From an uncultured Oscillospiraceae bacterium (GTDB lineage: Bacteria; Bacillota; Clostridia; Oscillospirales; Acutalibacteraceae): a stretch of DNA of 64,000 nt. Position numbers and translations under genes: made by a program. The notes under the pieces were generated by a model, which saw only the letters and a program-made list of their open reading frames with translations, did not search any database and had not been told where the DNA came from. The stretch is from assembly GCA_900540535.1 (NCBI GenBank), contig UQGM01000005.1, forward strand, positions 20,330 to 84,329, in the 5' to 3' direction. Below are positions 26,805-34,881 of this stretch, piece by piece; within the stretch, counting starts at the first letter, position 1; the number at the start of each line of letters is the position of its first letter.

Positions 26805-27218
26805 TTAGTGGCAGCCGCCGCAGCTTCCGCATGAACCTCCGCAGGAATGCTCCTGAACAGGCTCACATGTTGCGGGATCTTCACCGTTTACGCAAAGTGA
26901 AAGAAGCTGCATAACATAGTTCATCATGTCGTCTACTTCTTTTCTTGCTGCTTCATATGCAAGCATATTGGGGTTTGACATAATCTTCTCATAAAGCTCA
27001 CGGAACTGCTTGTCATACTCGCTCATCTTGTCGGCATCTGCTTCGTCGCCTTTGCCGGCTTCCTGCTGGTATGAAAGCTGAACAAGGTTAAGCTTGCCGA
27101 TCATATCGTTAAGCTCTGTATCCTTATCGTTGTTCTCTCTTGCCTTGCTGAAATTGAGATAGCGCTCATCCTTCTGGATCTCTGCGCCGAGCTGTCTTGT
27201 AAGTTCAACTACGCTCAT
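26805..27218 (-). CDS. YlbF/YmcA-family protein with a Cys-rich C-terminal tail
   Basis: A 137-residue all-helical protein. Residues 1-110 match the YlbF/YmcA fold (VELTRQLGAEIQKDERYLNF, a central LNLVQLSYQQEAG helix, and NPNMLAYEAARKEVDDMM). In Bacillus such proteins form the Y-complex, which binds Fe-S clusters and directs RNase Y. Here the end carries HSCGGSCGSCGGCH, five residues of metal-ligand type in 14, not usual for the Bacillus proteins and likely to hold a metal or Fe-S cluster. It lies between miaB, an Fe-S enzyme, and mutS, a conserved clostridial neighbourhood. Confidence 0.85.
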   Translation of the reverse strand: MSVVELTRQLGAEIQKDERYLNFSKARENNDKDTELNDMIGKLNLVQLSYQQEAGKGDEADADKMSEYDKQFRELYEKIMSNPNMLAYEAARKEVDDMMNYVMQLLSLCVNGEDPATCEPVQEHSCGGSCGSCGGCH

Positions 27219-27277
27219 GTTTGTACTCCTTTTATTTTACATTTTCTTTTATAAAAAACTCTGCCCCATAGGCAAAA

Positions 27278-28696
27278 TTAATTATCGCTTATAAGTTCGC
27301 CTTCGACAATCCATGTAAGGGCATTTGTAACCTTTACATTTACAAAATTACCTATTACCTTTTCAGGATTATCACATTTGAATCGGATTATTACATTTCC
27401 GCCTGTTCTGCCGGAAACATAGCCTTTTTCATCCTGCTCTTCGGCAAGGACCTTTGCAGTGGTTCCCACAAGCTTTGCTGTGCGTTCCCCTGCAATTTCT
27501 TCCTGGACTTTCAGCATCTCACGGAACCATTTACCCTTTTCCTCAGCAGAAACAGGATCGTCCATTGAATAAGCAGGAGTTCCCTCTCTGGGTGAAAAAA
27601 TGAATGTGAAAAGTGAGGTAAAACCAACTTCACGGATAAGTGAAACCGTATCCTGAAACTCCTCATAGGTTTCGCCGGGGAAACCGACAATTACGTCGCT
27701 TGTAAGTGAGATATCGGGCATTTTTTCCTTTGCATACTCTACAAGTTCAAGGTATTTTTCCCTTGTATAACGGCGGTTCATTTCCTTTAACACCCTGTTG
27801 TTTCCCGACTGGAAAGGCAAATGAAGATGTCTTGCTGCCTTTTCACAGCTTGCCATTGTATCAAGAAGCTCATGGGTACAATCCTTCGGGTGAGAGGTCA
27901 TGAATCTTATTATAAAATCGCCCTCGATATCGTTGATACGCTTTAAAAGCTCCGAAAAGCTTATGGGATTAGGGAGATCTTTTCCGTAAGAGTTTACGTT
28001 CTGACCCAAAAGAGTTATTTCTTTATATCCCTGCTTTACAAGCTCCCTTGCCTCGCTGACAACGGTTTCGGGGTCACGGCTTCGCTCTCTGCCCCTTACA
28101 TAGGGAACTATGCAGTAGCTGCAGAAATTATTGCAGCCGTACATAATGGGAAGCCACGCTTTAAATGAGCTGTCACGGGAAACAGGAAGTCCCTCAGCGA
28201 TAACTCCGTCGCTTTGGGGAAGCTCAAAAACTCTGCTGCCTGTGCAGAGAACTTTATAAAGCATTTCCGGCAGTTTATGGACAACATGGGTGCCGAAAAC
28301 AAGATCTACAAAACGGTAGCTGTTTTTAATTCTTTCAGCAACCTGTGACTGCTGCATCATGCATCCGCAAAGAGCGATGACACAGCCGGGATTCCTCTTC
28401 TTTTTGCTTTTAAGTGCGCCTACGTTGCCGAAAACTCTGTCCTCAGCGTGTTCTCTTATGGCGCAGGTATTGAAAAGAATAAGATCGGCTTCGTCTTCAC
28501 TTTCAGTAAAGGTATATCCCATTTCGGAAAGCATACCTTTTATTCTTTCGCTGTCCGCCACATTGCCCTGACAGCCGTATGTGTGTACAAAAGCCTTTGG
28601 CTCACCTGATATTCTCGCCGAAAGCACTGTGTGCACCATTTCGGCATAGTTTTTCTGGCGCTGAAGCTCCGCCTGAGCTACTGTTTTTTCTGACAC
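27278..28696 (-). CDS. miaB: tRNA-2-methylthio-N6-dimethylallyladenosine synthase
   Basis: A radical-SAM methylthiotransferase that converts i6A37 to ms2i6A37 in tRNA, using two 4Fe-4S clusters. The 472 residues hold the N-terminal MTTase domain (HTYGCQGNVADSERIKGML, first cluster Cys in YGCQ, FNTCAIR and LCGCMMQ), the radical-SAM core with MYGCNNFCSYCIVPYVRGRE near residue 185, and a C-terminal TRAM domain (LAEEQDEKGYVSGRTGGNV). The start is GTG at 28696, with GGAGG seven bases before. It is the first gene of the long minus-strand run, with a promoter immediately upstream. Confidence 0.95.
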   Translation of the reverse strand: MSEKTVAQAELQRQKNYAEMVHTVLSARISGEPKAFVHTYGCQGNVADSERIKGMLSEMGYTFTESEDEADLILFNTCAIREHAEDRVFGNVGALKSKKKRNPGCVIALCGCMMQQSQVAERIKNSYRFVDLVFGTHVVHKLPEMLYKVLCTGSRVFELPQSDGVIAEGLPVSRDSSFKAWLPIMYGCNNFCSYCIVPYVRGRERSRDPETVVSEARELVKQGYKEITLLGQNVNSYGKDLPNPISFSELLKRINDIEGDFIIRFMTSHPKDCTHELLDTMASCEKAARHLHLPFQSGNNRVLKEMNRRYTREKYLELVEYAKEKMPDISLTSDVIVGFPGETYEEFQDTVSLIREVGFTSLFTFIFSPREGTPAYSMDDPVSAEEKGKWFREMLKVQEEIAGERTAKLVGTTAKVLAEEQDEKGYVSGRTGGNVIIRFKCDNPEKVIGNFVNVKVTNALTWIVEGELISDN

Positions 28697-28731
28697 CTTG
28701 AATCCTCCGCAAGAAGTTTATATTTCATAAT

Positions 28732-28760
28732 ATGATACCACTTAAGACGATTTTCTTCAA
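28732..28760 (-). promoter_or_regulatory. Promoter of the miaB-mutSL-division run
   Basis: TTGAAG (28755-28760) and TATCAT (28732-28737) are 17 bases apart on the minus strand, about 36 bases before the miaB GTG. Confidence 0.6.
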
Positions 28761-28860
28761 TAGGAAACGGTAAAATTCGAGGGATTACTTAATAAAAATA
28801 GGTATTGCGTGGAGGGGTGATTTCCCACAAATCAGTTAAAGAAAACACAGCACAAAATTT

Positions 28861-28886
28861 CAGCCGCCGAAAATCTTCAGCGGCTG
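28861..28886 (-). terminator. Hairpin terminator after the anti-sigma gene
   Basis: CAGCCGC pairs with GCGGCTG (28861-28867 and 28880-28886), with AAATTTTG following on the minus strand. The T tract is short, so efficiency is uncertain. Confidence 0.55.
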
Positions 28887-28896
28887 AAAAAATATT

Positions 28897-29544
28897 TTAC
28901 TTTTGAATTTTACGGCAGAAAAGATAAAAGAAAACAGCGGAAAGAACGGTTATCACAAAACCACAGAAAAACCATATGGTAGTCATTTCAAAGCTTTCAA
29001 AAAGACTTATTCCCGGAAGATAGGGAAGCGTTATTCCAAAAAGCCCGAAAGATATTCCCGTAGTACTTCCCGCAGGGATAGTGAGAAAATAATATATTTC
29101 CGATAATATCACACAGGCAATTCCGATAAATCCCGCTGCCATGCGTTTTTTAGAGGACTTAAAATCATAAAAAACTGCTGCGATAAAAGCGGCGATGCCC
29201 AAAGCTCCGAAGGGCTGAGCCAGAACGCTGAAACCGTCTATATCATTTACTCCCTCATATCCGAACCACGGTCGTGTCATAAAGAGAAACAACAGCACAA
29301 CTAAGGCAAAAATCAGAATCTGTTTTTTACGGTAATCGGTTATTTTCTTTGAAAAGGCCACAAAAGTTTTTACATTGTTTTCCGGCTCTTTCTCAGCGTC
29401 ATCGCTTCTGTATTCATCATAAAACTTTCTGCATCCGCTGCAAAGAGAAAGATGCTCGTCTATGCTCTCACGGCTTTTTTCGCTGAGAGCGTCATCCATA
29501 TAAAGTGAAACAACGTCCCTTACAAGACTGCATTCATATTTCAT
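28897..29544 (-). CDS. Membrane anti-sigma factor with zinc-finger domain
   Basis: A 215-residue protein. The N-terminal cytoplasmic ~45 residues form a zf-HC2 anti-sigma domain (LVRDVVSLYMDDALSEKSRE with zinc ligands in EHLSLCSGCRKF). The rest has about five hydrophobic segments (near 73-90, 105-125, 134-152, 165-180 and 190-210), so it is a polytopic membrane sensor rather than the usual single-span type. Its start overlaps the sigma factor gene by 11 bases, the typical arrangement for a sigma/anti-sigma pair. The signal it senses is unknown. Confidence 0.85.
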   Translation of the reverse strand: MKYECSLVRDVVSLYMDDALSEKSRESIDEHLSLCSGCRKFYDEYRSDDAEKEPENNVKTFVAFSKKITDYRKKQILIFALVVLLFLFMTRPWFGYEGVNDIDGFSVLAQPFGALGIAAFIAAVFYDFKSSKKRMAAGFIGIACVILSEIYYFLTIPAGSTTGISFGLFGITLPYLPGISLFESFEMTTIWFFCGFVITVLSAVFFYLFCRKIQK

Positions 29545-30046
29545 ATCCGTAATCCTCCTTTAATCTTTTGCGAAGTATTTCCTTGCCTCTGAAAAAAATC
29601 ACCTTTGCGGAATTTTCTTTTATGGAAAGCAGTCTGCCTATCTGAGCATAGGGCATATCGGAATAAATACGGTAAATCATAACATCCCGCATTTTAGGCT
29701 CCATTGAATCAATAACCTTACGTGCGTGAACAAGCACCTGTCTTTTTACCGTTTCATCCTGAGGCGAAAGAGTGTCTGTGTCGGCAGTATCTCCGCTTAT
29801 CTCCTCAAAGGACAAAGCCGCTTTCTTTTTTTCTCTGAGAAACATATAAAATCTGTTCTTGGCAATTGCAATAAGCCATGTTTCCGGCTTACAGCTGCCT
29901 TTAAAATCACCTATGGCAAGGTATGCATTATAAAATGTATCCTGTGTCAGCTCTGCGGCAAGGTCTTCATGATAATTGGTCATTTTCAGAAGAAAACTAT
30001 AAACCGTACCGTAGTAACATGAAAAAAGCTTTTCAAAATCCTCCAC
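29534..30046 (-). CDS. ECF-type RNA polymerase sigma factor
   Basis: A 170-residue group 4 sigma factor. Region 2 (about 5-75) includes YSFLLKMTNYHEDLAAELTQDTFYNAYLAIGDFKG and ETWLIAIAKNRF; region 4 (about 105-165) includes MEPKMRDVMIYRIYSDMPYAQIGRLLSIKENSAKVIFFRGKEIL. No region 3. The start is GTG at 30046, with AAGGAGG a few bases before. A matching ECF-like promoter lies directly upstream, so it probably controls itself and the overlapping membrane anti-sigma gene. Confidence 0.93.
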   Translation of the reverse strand: MEDFEKLFSCYYGTVYSFLLKMTNYHEDLAAELTQDTFYNAYLAIGDFKGSCKPETWLIAIAKNRFYMFLREKKKAALSFEEISGDTADTDTLSPQDETVKRQVLVHARKVIDSMEPKMRDVMIYRIYSDMPYAQIGRLLSIKENSAKVIFFRGKEILRKRLKEDYGYEI

Positions 30047-30075
30047 TTGACTCCTCCTTTCCGGCGCCTCATAAA

Positions 30076-30104
30076 GTTAGTTGCAGTTTTTCGGAAAAAG
30101 TTAC
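30076..30104 (-). promoter_or_regulatory. Probable ECF sigma autoregulatory promoter
   Basis: On the minus strand GTAACTTT (30097-30104), a 16-base spacer and CTAAC (30076-30080). The AAC-containing -35 and the spacing fit the general ECF promoter form. It lies 30 bases before the sigma gene and just past the rnmV terminator. Assignment is inference from position and form. Confidence 0.4.
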
Positions 30105-30147
30105 ATAAAAAATAAAACCGCTCATTTTTCATCAGAAAAGAGCGGTT
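30105..30147 (-). terminator. Terminator overlapping the end of rnmV
   Basis: AACCGCTC/GAGCGGTT (30116-30123 and 30140-30147) with minus-strand tail TTATTTTTTATG. The upstream arm lies inside the last codons of rnmV. Confidence 0.8.
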
Positions 30148-30725
30148 ACAAGAGCCTTGTATTCCTCATAGCTCATTGTAATATTGAGAATTTTTATAAG
30201 GGATGAAGTGGAAATTCTTTCGGGAAGCATGAGCTTATCAGTAAGCTTTCTGCGCTTTTCGGAACTGTCCTTTCCCCCTGAAAGTCCGTCCTCATAAAGG
30301 TCATAGGCTGTTATCTGCCGTCCTTCGGGAGCTTTAGCCTCTGATTCCCCTGTTTTTATTCCGCTTCTTTCGAGAGCTTTAATGAGCACCTCGTTATCTA
30401 TACCCTCAACGCCCAGCTTCCCCTCCTTGGACAGGTGTTCCTTGCGGCGTTCCTTGCCGAAAATATCGGGTGTATAGACATGAATTATCTTTTCCGGCTT
30501 TACCATTCCCGAAATAAATGAGCGGATTTTAAAGCCTGCGGAGTCGCTGTCAGTCATTACAACAAGCCCTCGTTTTTCAGCAAGAAGCCTTATAAGAGCC
30601 TGTTTTTCCTTATCCTTGAAAATGGAAAATCCGTTTGTCTCGATAATTATTGTATCTAAAATTGAGGAAAGGCGGATTTTATCATACTTTCCCTCAACAA
30701 TTACAGCCTGATCTATTTTTATCAT
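30132..30725 (-). CDS. rnmV: Ribonuclease M5 (TOPRIM nuclease)
   Basis: Matures 5S rRNA by cutting its precursor. The 197-residue protein has the TOPRIM catalytic glutamate in AVIVEGKYDKIRL near residue 12 and the DxD pair in VVMTDSDSAGFKIRSF near 60, then the M5-specific C-terminal region (EKIIHVYTPDIFGKERRKEH, GKLGVEGIDNEVLIKAL). It overlaps holA by four bases (ATGA). In Bacillus it sits beside ksgA; here it closes the alaS-comEC-holA run. Confidence 0.9.
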   Translation of the reverse strand: MIKIDQAVIVEGKYDKIRLSSILDTIIIETNGFSIFKDKEKQALIRLLAEKRGLVVMTDSDSAGFKIRSFISGMVKPEKIIHVYTPDIFGKERRKEHLSKEGKLGVEGIDNEVLIKALERSGIKTGESEAKAPEGRQITAYDLYEDGLSGGKDSSEKRRKLTDKLMLPERISTSSLIKILNITMSYEEYKALVTALF

Positions 30726-31768
30726 ACCTTTTCGCCTCCTGAAGCAAGGAGAAGCTTTACAACCGTCTCCTCAAGAGCAAGTCGGTTATCGGTACGGCTG
30801 CTTTTTAAAAGTGCGTCGCAGTCCCAGAGAATCTGAAGACATCTTCTCAGAGCTTCATCGGAAAGAGAAGCAGAATCCCTTGCAGCGTTGCGGAGTCTGA
30901 ACTCCCTGCCTTTGTATCCGTAATAATTTGCCACATCCGTCGGCTGCTGGCCTGCGTTTTTAGCCGCCCTTACACGGTACATATCGCAGTAACTGCCGAT
31001 TATTGCACCTAAAATCATAACAGGCTCGGTCTTTTGAGAAAAGAGGAGATTGAGAACCGAAAAGGCTTTTTCACTTTTTCCGGCAGCGATGGCTTTCACC
31101 AAATCGAACACAGATGCCTCAACGGATTTTACAGCGATTTCGTCGATTTTATCCCTTGTTATCTCTCCGCCCTGAGCGTAAAAACACAGCTTTTCCGTTT
31201 CGCTGAAAAGGGTGTTCATATCGCCCCCAGTAAGCCCTGCAAGATATGCAGCGTCGGCATCGGAAATATCACAGCCCTGCTTTTTCGCCATTCGCTTAAC
31301 GAGGGAAGCAAGCTGGGGCTGACTCATTTTTGCAGCCTCAAAGACCTCTCCGCAGTCGGTAAATTTCTTTATTACATTTTTCCATTTAGCTGACTTTTTA
31401 TCGTCATTATCTGCGCTGTACCAAAATATAAGCACACAGGTTTCAGGGACATCTTTTATTATCTCATAAATCTTATCAAGTTCCTTTTGACCCAGTGCCC
31501 CAAGATCCATATCCTTGACGCTTACGCATATACGCTCTGCCATCATTGGCATTGTCTCTGTCTTTTCAAAAATCTCATCAGGGGTGGTTTTTTCTCCGTC
31601 CAAAAGATGCAGATTGAAAGCTTCCATTCCTTTGGGAACAGCGCCCTCGACTATTTTTGAAGCGTAATGCTTTACAAGATAACTTTCCTCACCGTATAGA
31701 AAATAAAGTGAGGAAAAGTCTTTATTCTTTATCTGTTCTTTAAGTTTCTGCTCGGTTATACGTGCCAT
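30722..31768 (-). CDS. holA: DNA polymerase III subunit delta
   Basis: The clamp-loader subunit that opens the beta clamp. The 348 residues contain the family N-terminus (SSLYFLYGEESYLVKHYASKIVE), LHLLDGEKTTPDEI, MMAERICVSVKDMD, the middle domain RMAKKQGCDISDADAAYLAGLTGGDMNTLFSETEKLCFYA, and C-terminal domain III with LALEETVVKLL. It follows comEC by one base with GGAGG before the ATG; comEC-holA is a classic Firmicute pair. Confidence 0.95.
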   Translation of the reverse strand: MARITEQKLKEQIKNKDFSSLYFLYGEESYLVKHYASKIVEGAVPKGMEAFNLHLLDGEKTTPDEIFEKTETMPMMAERICVSVKDMDLGALGQKELDKIYEIIKDVPETCVLIFWYSADNDDKKSAKWKNVIKKFTDCGEVFEAAKMSQPQLASLVKRMAKKQGCDISDADAAYLAGLTGGDMNTLFSETEKLCFYAQGGEITRDKIDEIAVKSVEASVFDLVKAIAAGKSEKAFSVLNLLFSQKTEPVMILGAIIGSYCDMYRVRAAKNAGQQPTDVANYYGYKGREFRLRNAARDSASLSDEALRRCLQILWDCDALLKSSRTDNRLALEETVVKLLLASGGEKV

Positions 31769-33955
31769 TTAAACGCTCCTCCTTATACGGAAGCTTCCGT
31801 CCTCCTGTGCGAAAACCGTAATGTTTCCCATCTCTCCGGTTACCGCCTTACTGCCATTTATAGAATATATTTCACCTTTGTTTTCATCAAAGTAATCTTC
31901 ATCGCAGGTTACTATTATATATGAAAATCCGAAATTTTCATAGTCCGCAGGAGGTTTTTCCGAACAGATAAGCAGGTTATATCCCTTTTCGCTGCCGGGA
32001 ATGGAAGAGATTTTTCCCTCGCTGTCATAAGAAATAAGAGCTTTGAAATCATTATAGGTTATCACTGTAAAATCGGAATAAAACTCTGCTTTTACCTTTT
32101 GGGAAAACTCTACGCTTTCACCGTCCCCGCCGACATTAAGGACATCTGTTTCCCCTCTCAAAAGCTCATTCATACTGCTGTTAATCACAATTGGAATATC
32201 ATACTCTGATGCGATGTTTTCTATACTCACAATATTATCGTACTTTGTGGCGGCAATTGCGTTTATCTTCTCCGTTCCCGCAGAGGAAAGGGCTTTATCA
32301 ATGCTGGTTTCTGCGTTATAGCTGCTTCCCGATCCCATAATGACAGCACTTTTACCGTCAGAAAGCACAACACAGGGACTTTCTCCGCTGTCGCAGACAA
32401 TTATCTCAAGGGTATTTGCCTTTAAAAAGATTTCGGAAAATTCCGTGCAGACTGCAAACAGCAGACAAAGGGATAAAGCAAGTGGCAAAACTTTACGGTA
32501 ATTTTTAAATATAAAGGTAACTGCCAGAAGCACCATGATTCCCGCACATATTACGGTGGCGTTTTCACCGCTTATTCTGAAATGAGAAAATTCCAGTCCA
32601 CCTAACCACATGCAGAATTTGATTATAAAATTATTGATTATTCCGCACAGAAGGAAAAGGGGTTTTGTTATAAAGAAGAAAATCGGATTTGACGGAAATA
32701 CCGCCGCCAAACCTCCGCTTATCATGGAAACCGCACCTAAAGACGGCACAATGAGATTTGCAAAAGGAGAAACTGCGGAGATTTCTCCGAAAACTATTGA
32801 AGCAACGGGAAAAGTAAATATGGAGGCGCTTACGGACACTGCGCCGGCAGTGATAATCCATTTAAGAGGTTTACCCACTATCCCGTTTAATCTGCACTGC
32901 AATCTCTCGCCCAAGCTTTCAATGGGTGTATAACAAATCAGTATACCTAAAGTTGCGGAAAATGATAAAAGAAAGCTGAGTTCTAGACAGCTGTAAGGAT
33001 TTATCAGACATAAAATCACAGCTGCCAGTCCCAGGGAATTTATCCCGTCCGCCTTTCTTCCAAGGCCTTGTGCAGCCAGAAAAACAAGAGTCATAATTCC
33101 CGCTCTGAAAACAGATGACGTAAATCCGGTAACAGCCATGAAAAACAAAATAAAAAGAGCTGAAACCACACGCATCATAACTCTAAAACTGTTGCGTTTA
33201 AATTTTATGTAAGAAAACAGACCTACCCATATTGAAAGATGCAGACCCGAAACTGCAAAAAGATGTGAAAGTCCCACATGGCGAAAGCTTTCGTTTATCT
33301 CTTCCGGCACACCTGTTTTATCGCCTAAAAGCATTCCTTTAAGGAGTTCGCCCTCATCACCGGGAAGAGCATAGGAAATATTTGAAAGGAGATAGGCTCT
33401 GACTTTATATGTAATGCGGCTCAGCGAAATTTTATTGCCGCTTTCTATTTTTGCACTGTCGCCCATATATCCGCCGATGAAAATACCGTCCGCCTTGTTT
33501 TTGCCGCTGCTGTCTGTGAGAAGATATGGTTTAACAGTACAGGTCACTTTATCACCGGGCTCGATATTCTGTGAACTGTTTGAAGAAAGCCTTATTTTAA
33601 CCTTTTGCCTTTCTCCGTTAATAGTTTCTGTTTTTATGACAGTGTAATACTGTCCGTAAGCCCTATAAGGCTCAGCGATTATTTCACCCTCAACAGTTAC
33701 TTCATTTCCGCAAAGACTTTCGGCAGGTTTATAAACTACCGTATCGTAAAAGGTGAGCCAAATAAACGAGCAGATTACTGTAACAAGACAGGCGGAAACT
33801 ACACTGCGGTTTTCACGGCTTTTGAAAAGCGGACATAAAACAAGACCGACAGCCGCAACAATTGCAGTGACTATGGCAATCCCCGTCCCCAGCAGCAAAA
33901 ACGCCGCTAAGGAGAGGACTGCACAGGCACCTGTTACAGCCATCGGTCGTTTCAT
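31769..33955 (-). CDS. comEC: ComEC/Rec2 DNA-uptake channel with a degenerate metallo-beta-lactamase domain
   Basis: The inner-membrane channel for transforming DNA. It has 728 residues. An N-terminal region with two helices is followed by an OB-like domain (EVTVEGEIIAEPYRAYGQYYTV, about 80-150), the Competence domain with about eight membrane helices (LLKGMLLGDKTGVPEEI, HLFAVSGLHLSIWVG), and a C-terminal region where ComEC proteins carry a metallo-beta-lactamase nuclease. Here the HxHxDH metal motif is absent: the equivalent place reads INAIAATKYDNIVSIENI, and later His/Asp ligands are also not seen. DNA translocation could be intact while strand degradation is not. It sits between a phosphoribosyltransferase gene and holA. 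Confidence 0.9.
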   Translation of the reverse strand: MKRPMAVTGACAVLSLAAFLLLGTGIAIVTAIVAAVGLVLCPLFKSRENRSVVSACLVTVICSFIWLTFYDTVVYKPAESLCGNEVTVEGEIIAEPYRAYGQYYTVIKTETINGERQKVKIRLSSNSSQNIEPGDKVTCTVKPYLLTDSSGKNKADGIFIGGYMGDSAKIESGNKISLSRITYKVRAYLLSNISYALPGDEGELLKGMLLGDKTGVPEEINESFRHVGLSHLFAVSGLHLSIWVGLFSYIKFKRNSFRVMMRVVSALFILFFMAVTGFTSSVFRAGIMTLVFLAAQGLGRKADGINSLGLAAVILCLINPYSCLELSFLLSFSATLGILICYTPIESLGERLQCRLNGIVGKPLKWIITAGAVSVSASIFTFPVASIVFGEISAVSPFANLIVPSLGAVSMISGGLAAVFPSNPIFFFITKPLFLLCGIINNFIIKFCMWLGGLEFSHFRISGENATVICAGIMVLLAVTFIFKNYRKVLPLALSLCLLFAVCTEFSEIFLKANTLEIIVCDSGESPCVVLSDGKSAVIMGSGSSYNAETSIDKALSSAGTEKINAIAATKYDNIVSIENIASEYDIPIVINSSMNELLRGETDVLNVGGDGESVEFSQKVKAEFYSDFTVITYNDFKALISYDSEGKISSIPGSEKGYNLLICSEKPPADYENFGFSYIIVTCDEDYFDENKGEIYSINGSKAVTGEMGNITVFAQEDGSFRIRRSV

Positions 33956-33976
33956 AAAATCAACTCCGTTACGGTA

Positions 33977-34516
33977 TTATTTGAAAAACAGGGGAAGCTT
34001 TTCAAGATAAATAATATCGTCACGATCGGCAGCATCGCCCTCTGCCAAAATTGCAGCCATACCTACAACATTTACATCAAATTTCTCTAAAAGTGTAAGA
34101 GCTGCCTTAAGGGATTCGCCTGTACTTATAACGTCGTCGAGAACAAGGACTCTCTTGCCTCTCATCTGCTCACCCTCTGCGCTGTCAAGGTAAGCTGTCT
34201 GAACAGCAGCAGTAGTGATTGAATTAACGTTAACGCTTACAGGCTCTTTCATATAGAGCTTTGCGCCCTTACGGATTATGAAATATTTCTTTCCGCTCTG
34301 TCTTGCCATTTCGTAAGCAAGAGGAATGCCCTTTGCTTCGGGAGTTACTATGTAGTCAAACTCCGGGCACTTTTTGAGAAGCTCAGTAGCAGAAGCCACT
34401 GTTATTTCAACATCACCGAAAATGACAAATGCAGCTATATCAAGCTTATCGTTTACGGCGCAGATAGGCAGTTCTCTTTCGAGTCCTGCTATTTTCATCT
34501 TATATACTTCAGACAT
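33977..34516 (-). CDS. Phosphoribosyltransferase, adenine phosphoribosyltransferase-like
   Basis: A 179-residue type I PRTase. It has the PRPP loop VLVLDDVISTGESLKAA near residue 125, the PPi loop region PEAKGIPLAYEMARQSGKKYFIIRKG near 60-85 and the N-terminal hood DKLDIAAFVIFGD. The overall form is close to Apt/Xpt, which turn free purine bases plus PRPP into nucleotides; it could equally be a regulatory PRTase, so I give no symbol. It lies between the HIT gene (12-base gap) and comEC, with GAGGAGG before the ATG. Confidence 0.8.
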   Translation of the reverse strand: MSEVYKMKIAGLERELPICAVNDKLDIAAFVIFGDVEITVASATELLKKCPEFDYIVTPEAKGIPLAYEMARQSGKKYFIIRKGAKLYMKEPVSVNVNSITTAAVQTAYLDSAEGEQMRGKRVLVLDDVISTGESLKAALTLLEKFDVNVVGMAAILAEGDAADRDDIIYLEKLPLFFK

Positions 34517-34528
34517 TTTAACTCCTCC

Positions 34529-34867
34529 TCAGCCTGCGGGCCATGTAAATTCACGGCCTGCCATCATATGGAAATGAATGTGCATAACAGTCTGTCCGGC
34601 CTTTTCGCCGCAGTTGTTGACGATTCTGAAGCCGTCCTTTAAATCCATTTCCTTTGCGATTTTTGCCGCAGCTTCAAAAACCTTGGCAATAAGGAAGCTG
34701 TTTTCGGCGGTTATCTCAGCCGCCGATGCGATATGCTCCTTGGGTACAATGAGAACGTGTACGGGAGCCTGTGGCTCAAGGTCTTTAAAAGCCACTACCC
34801 ATTCATCCTCATAGACCTTTGATGACGGTATATCGCCGCTGATGATTTTACAGAAAACGCAGTCCAT
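34529..34867 (-). CDS. HIT-family nucleotide-binding protein (HinT-like)
   Basis: A 112-residue purine nucleoside phosphoramidase-type protein. Zinc/nucleotide region MDCVFCKIISGDIPSSKVYED opens it, and the histidine triad is in GQTVMHIHFHMMAGRE near the C-terminus. Length and motifs are those of bacterial HinT. AAAGGAG precedes the ATG. It follows alaS by 14 bases and is cotranscribed. Confidence 0.93.
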   Translation of the reverse strand: MDCVFCKIISGDIPSSKVYEDEWVVAFKDLEPQAPVHVLIVPKEHIASAAEITAENSFLIAKVFEAAAKIAKEMDLKDGFRIVNNCGEKAGQTVMHIHFHMMAGREFTWPAG

Positions 34868-34881
34868 TTTCTTCGCTCCTT

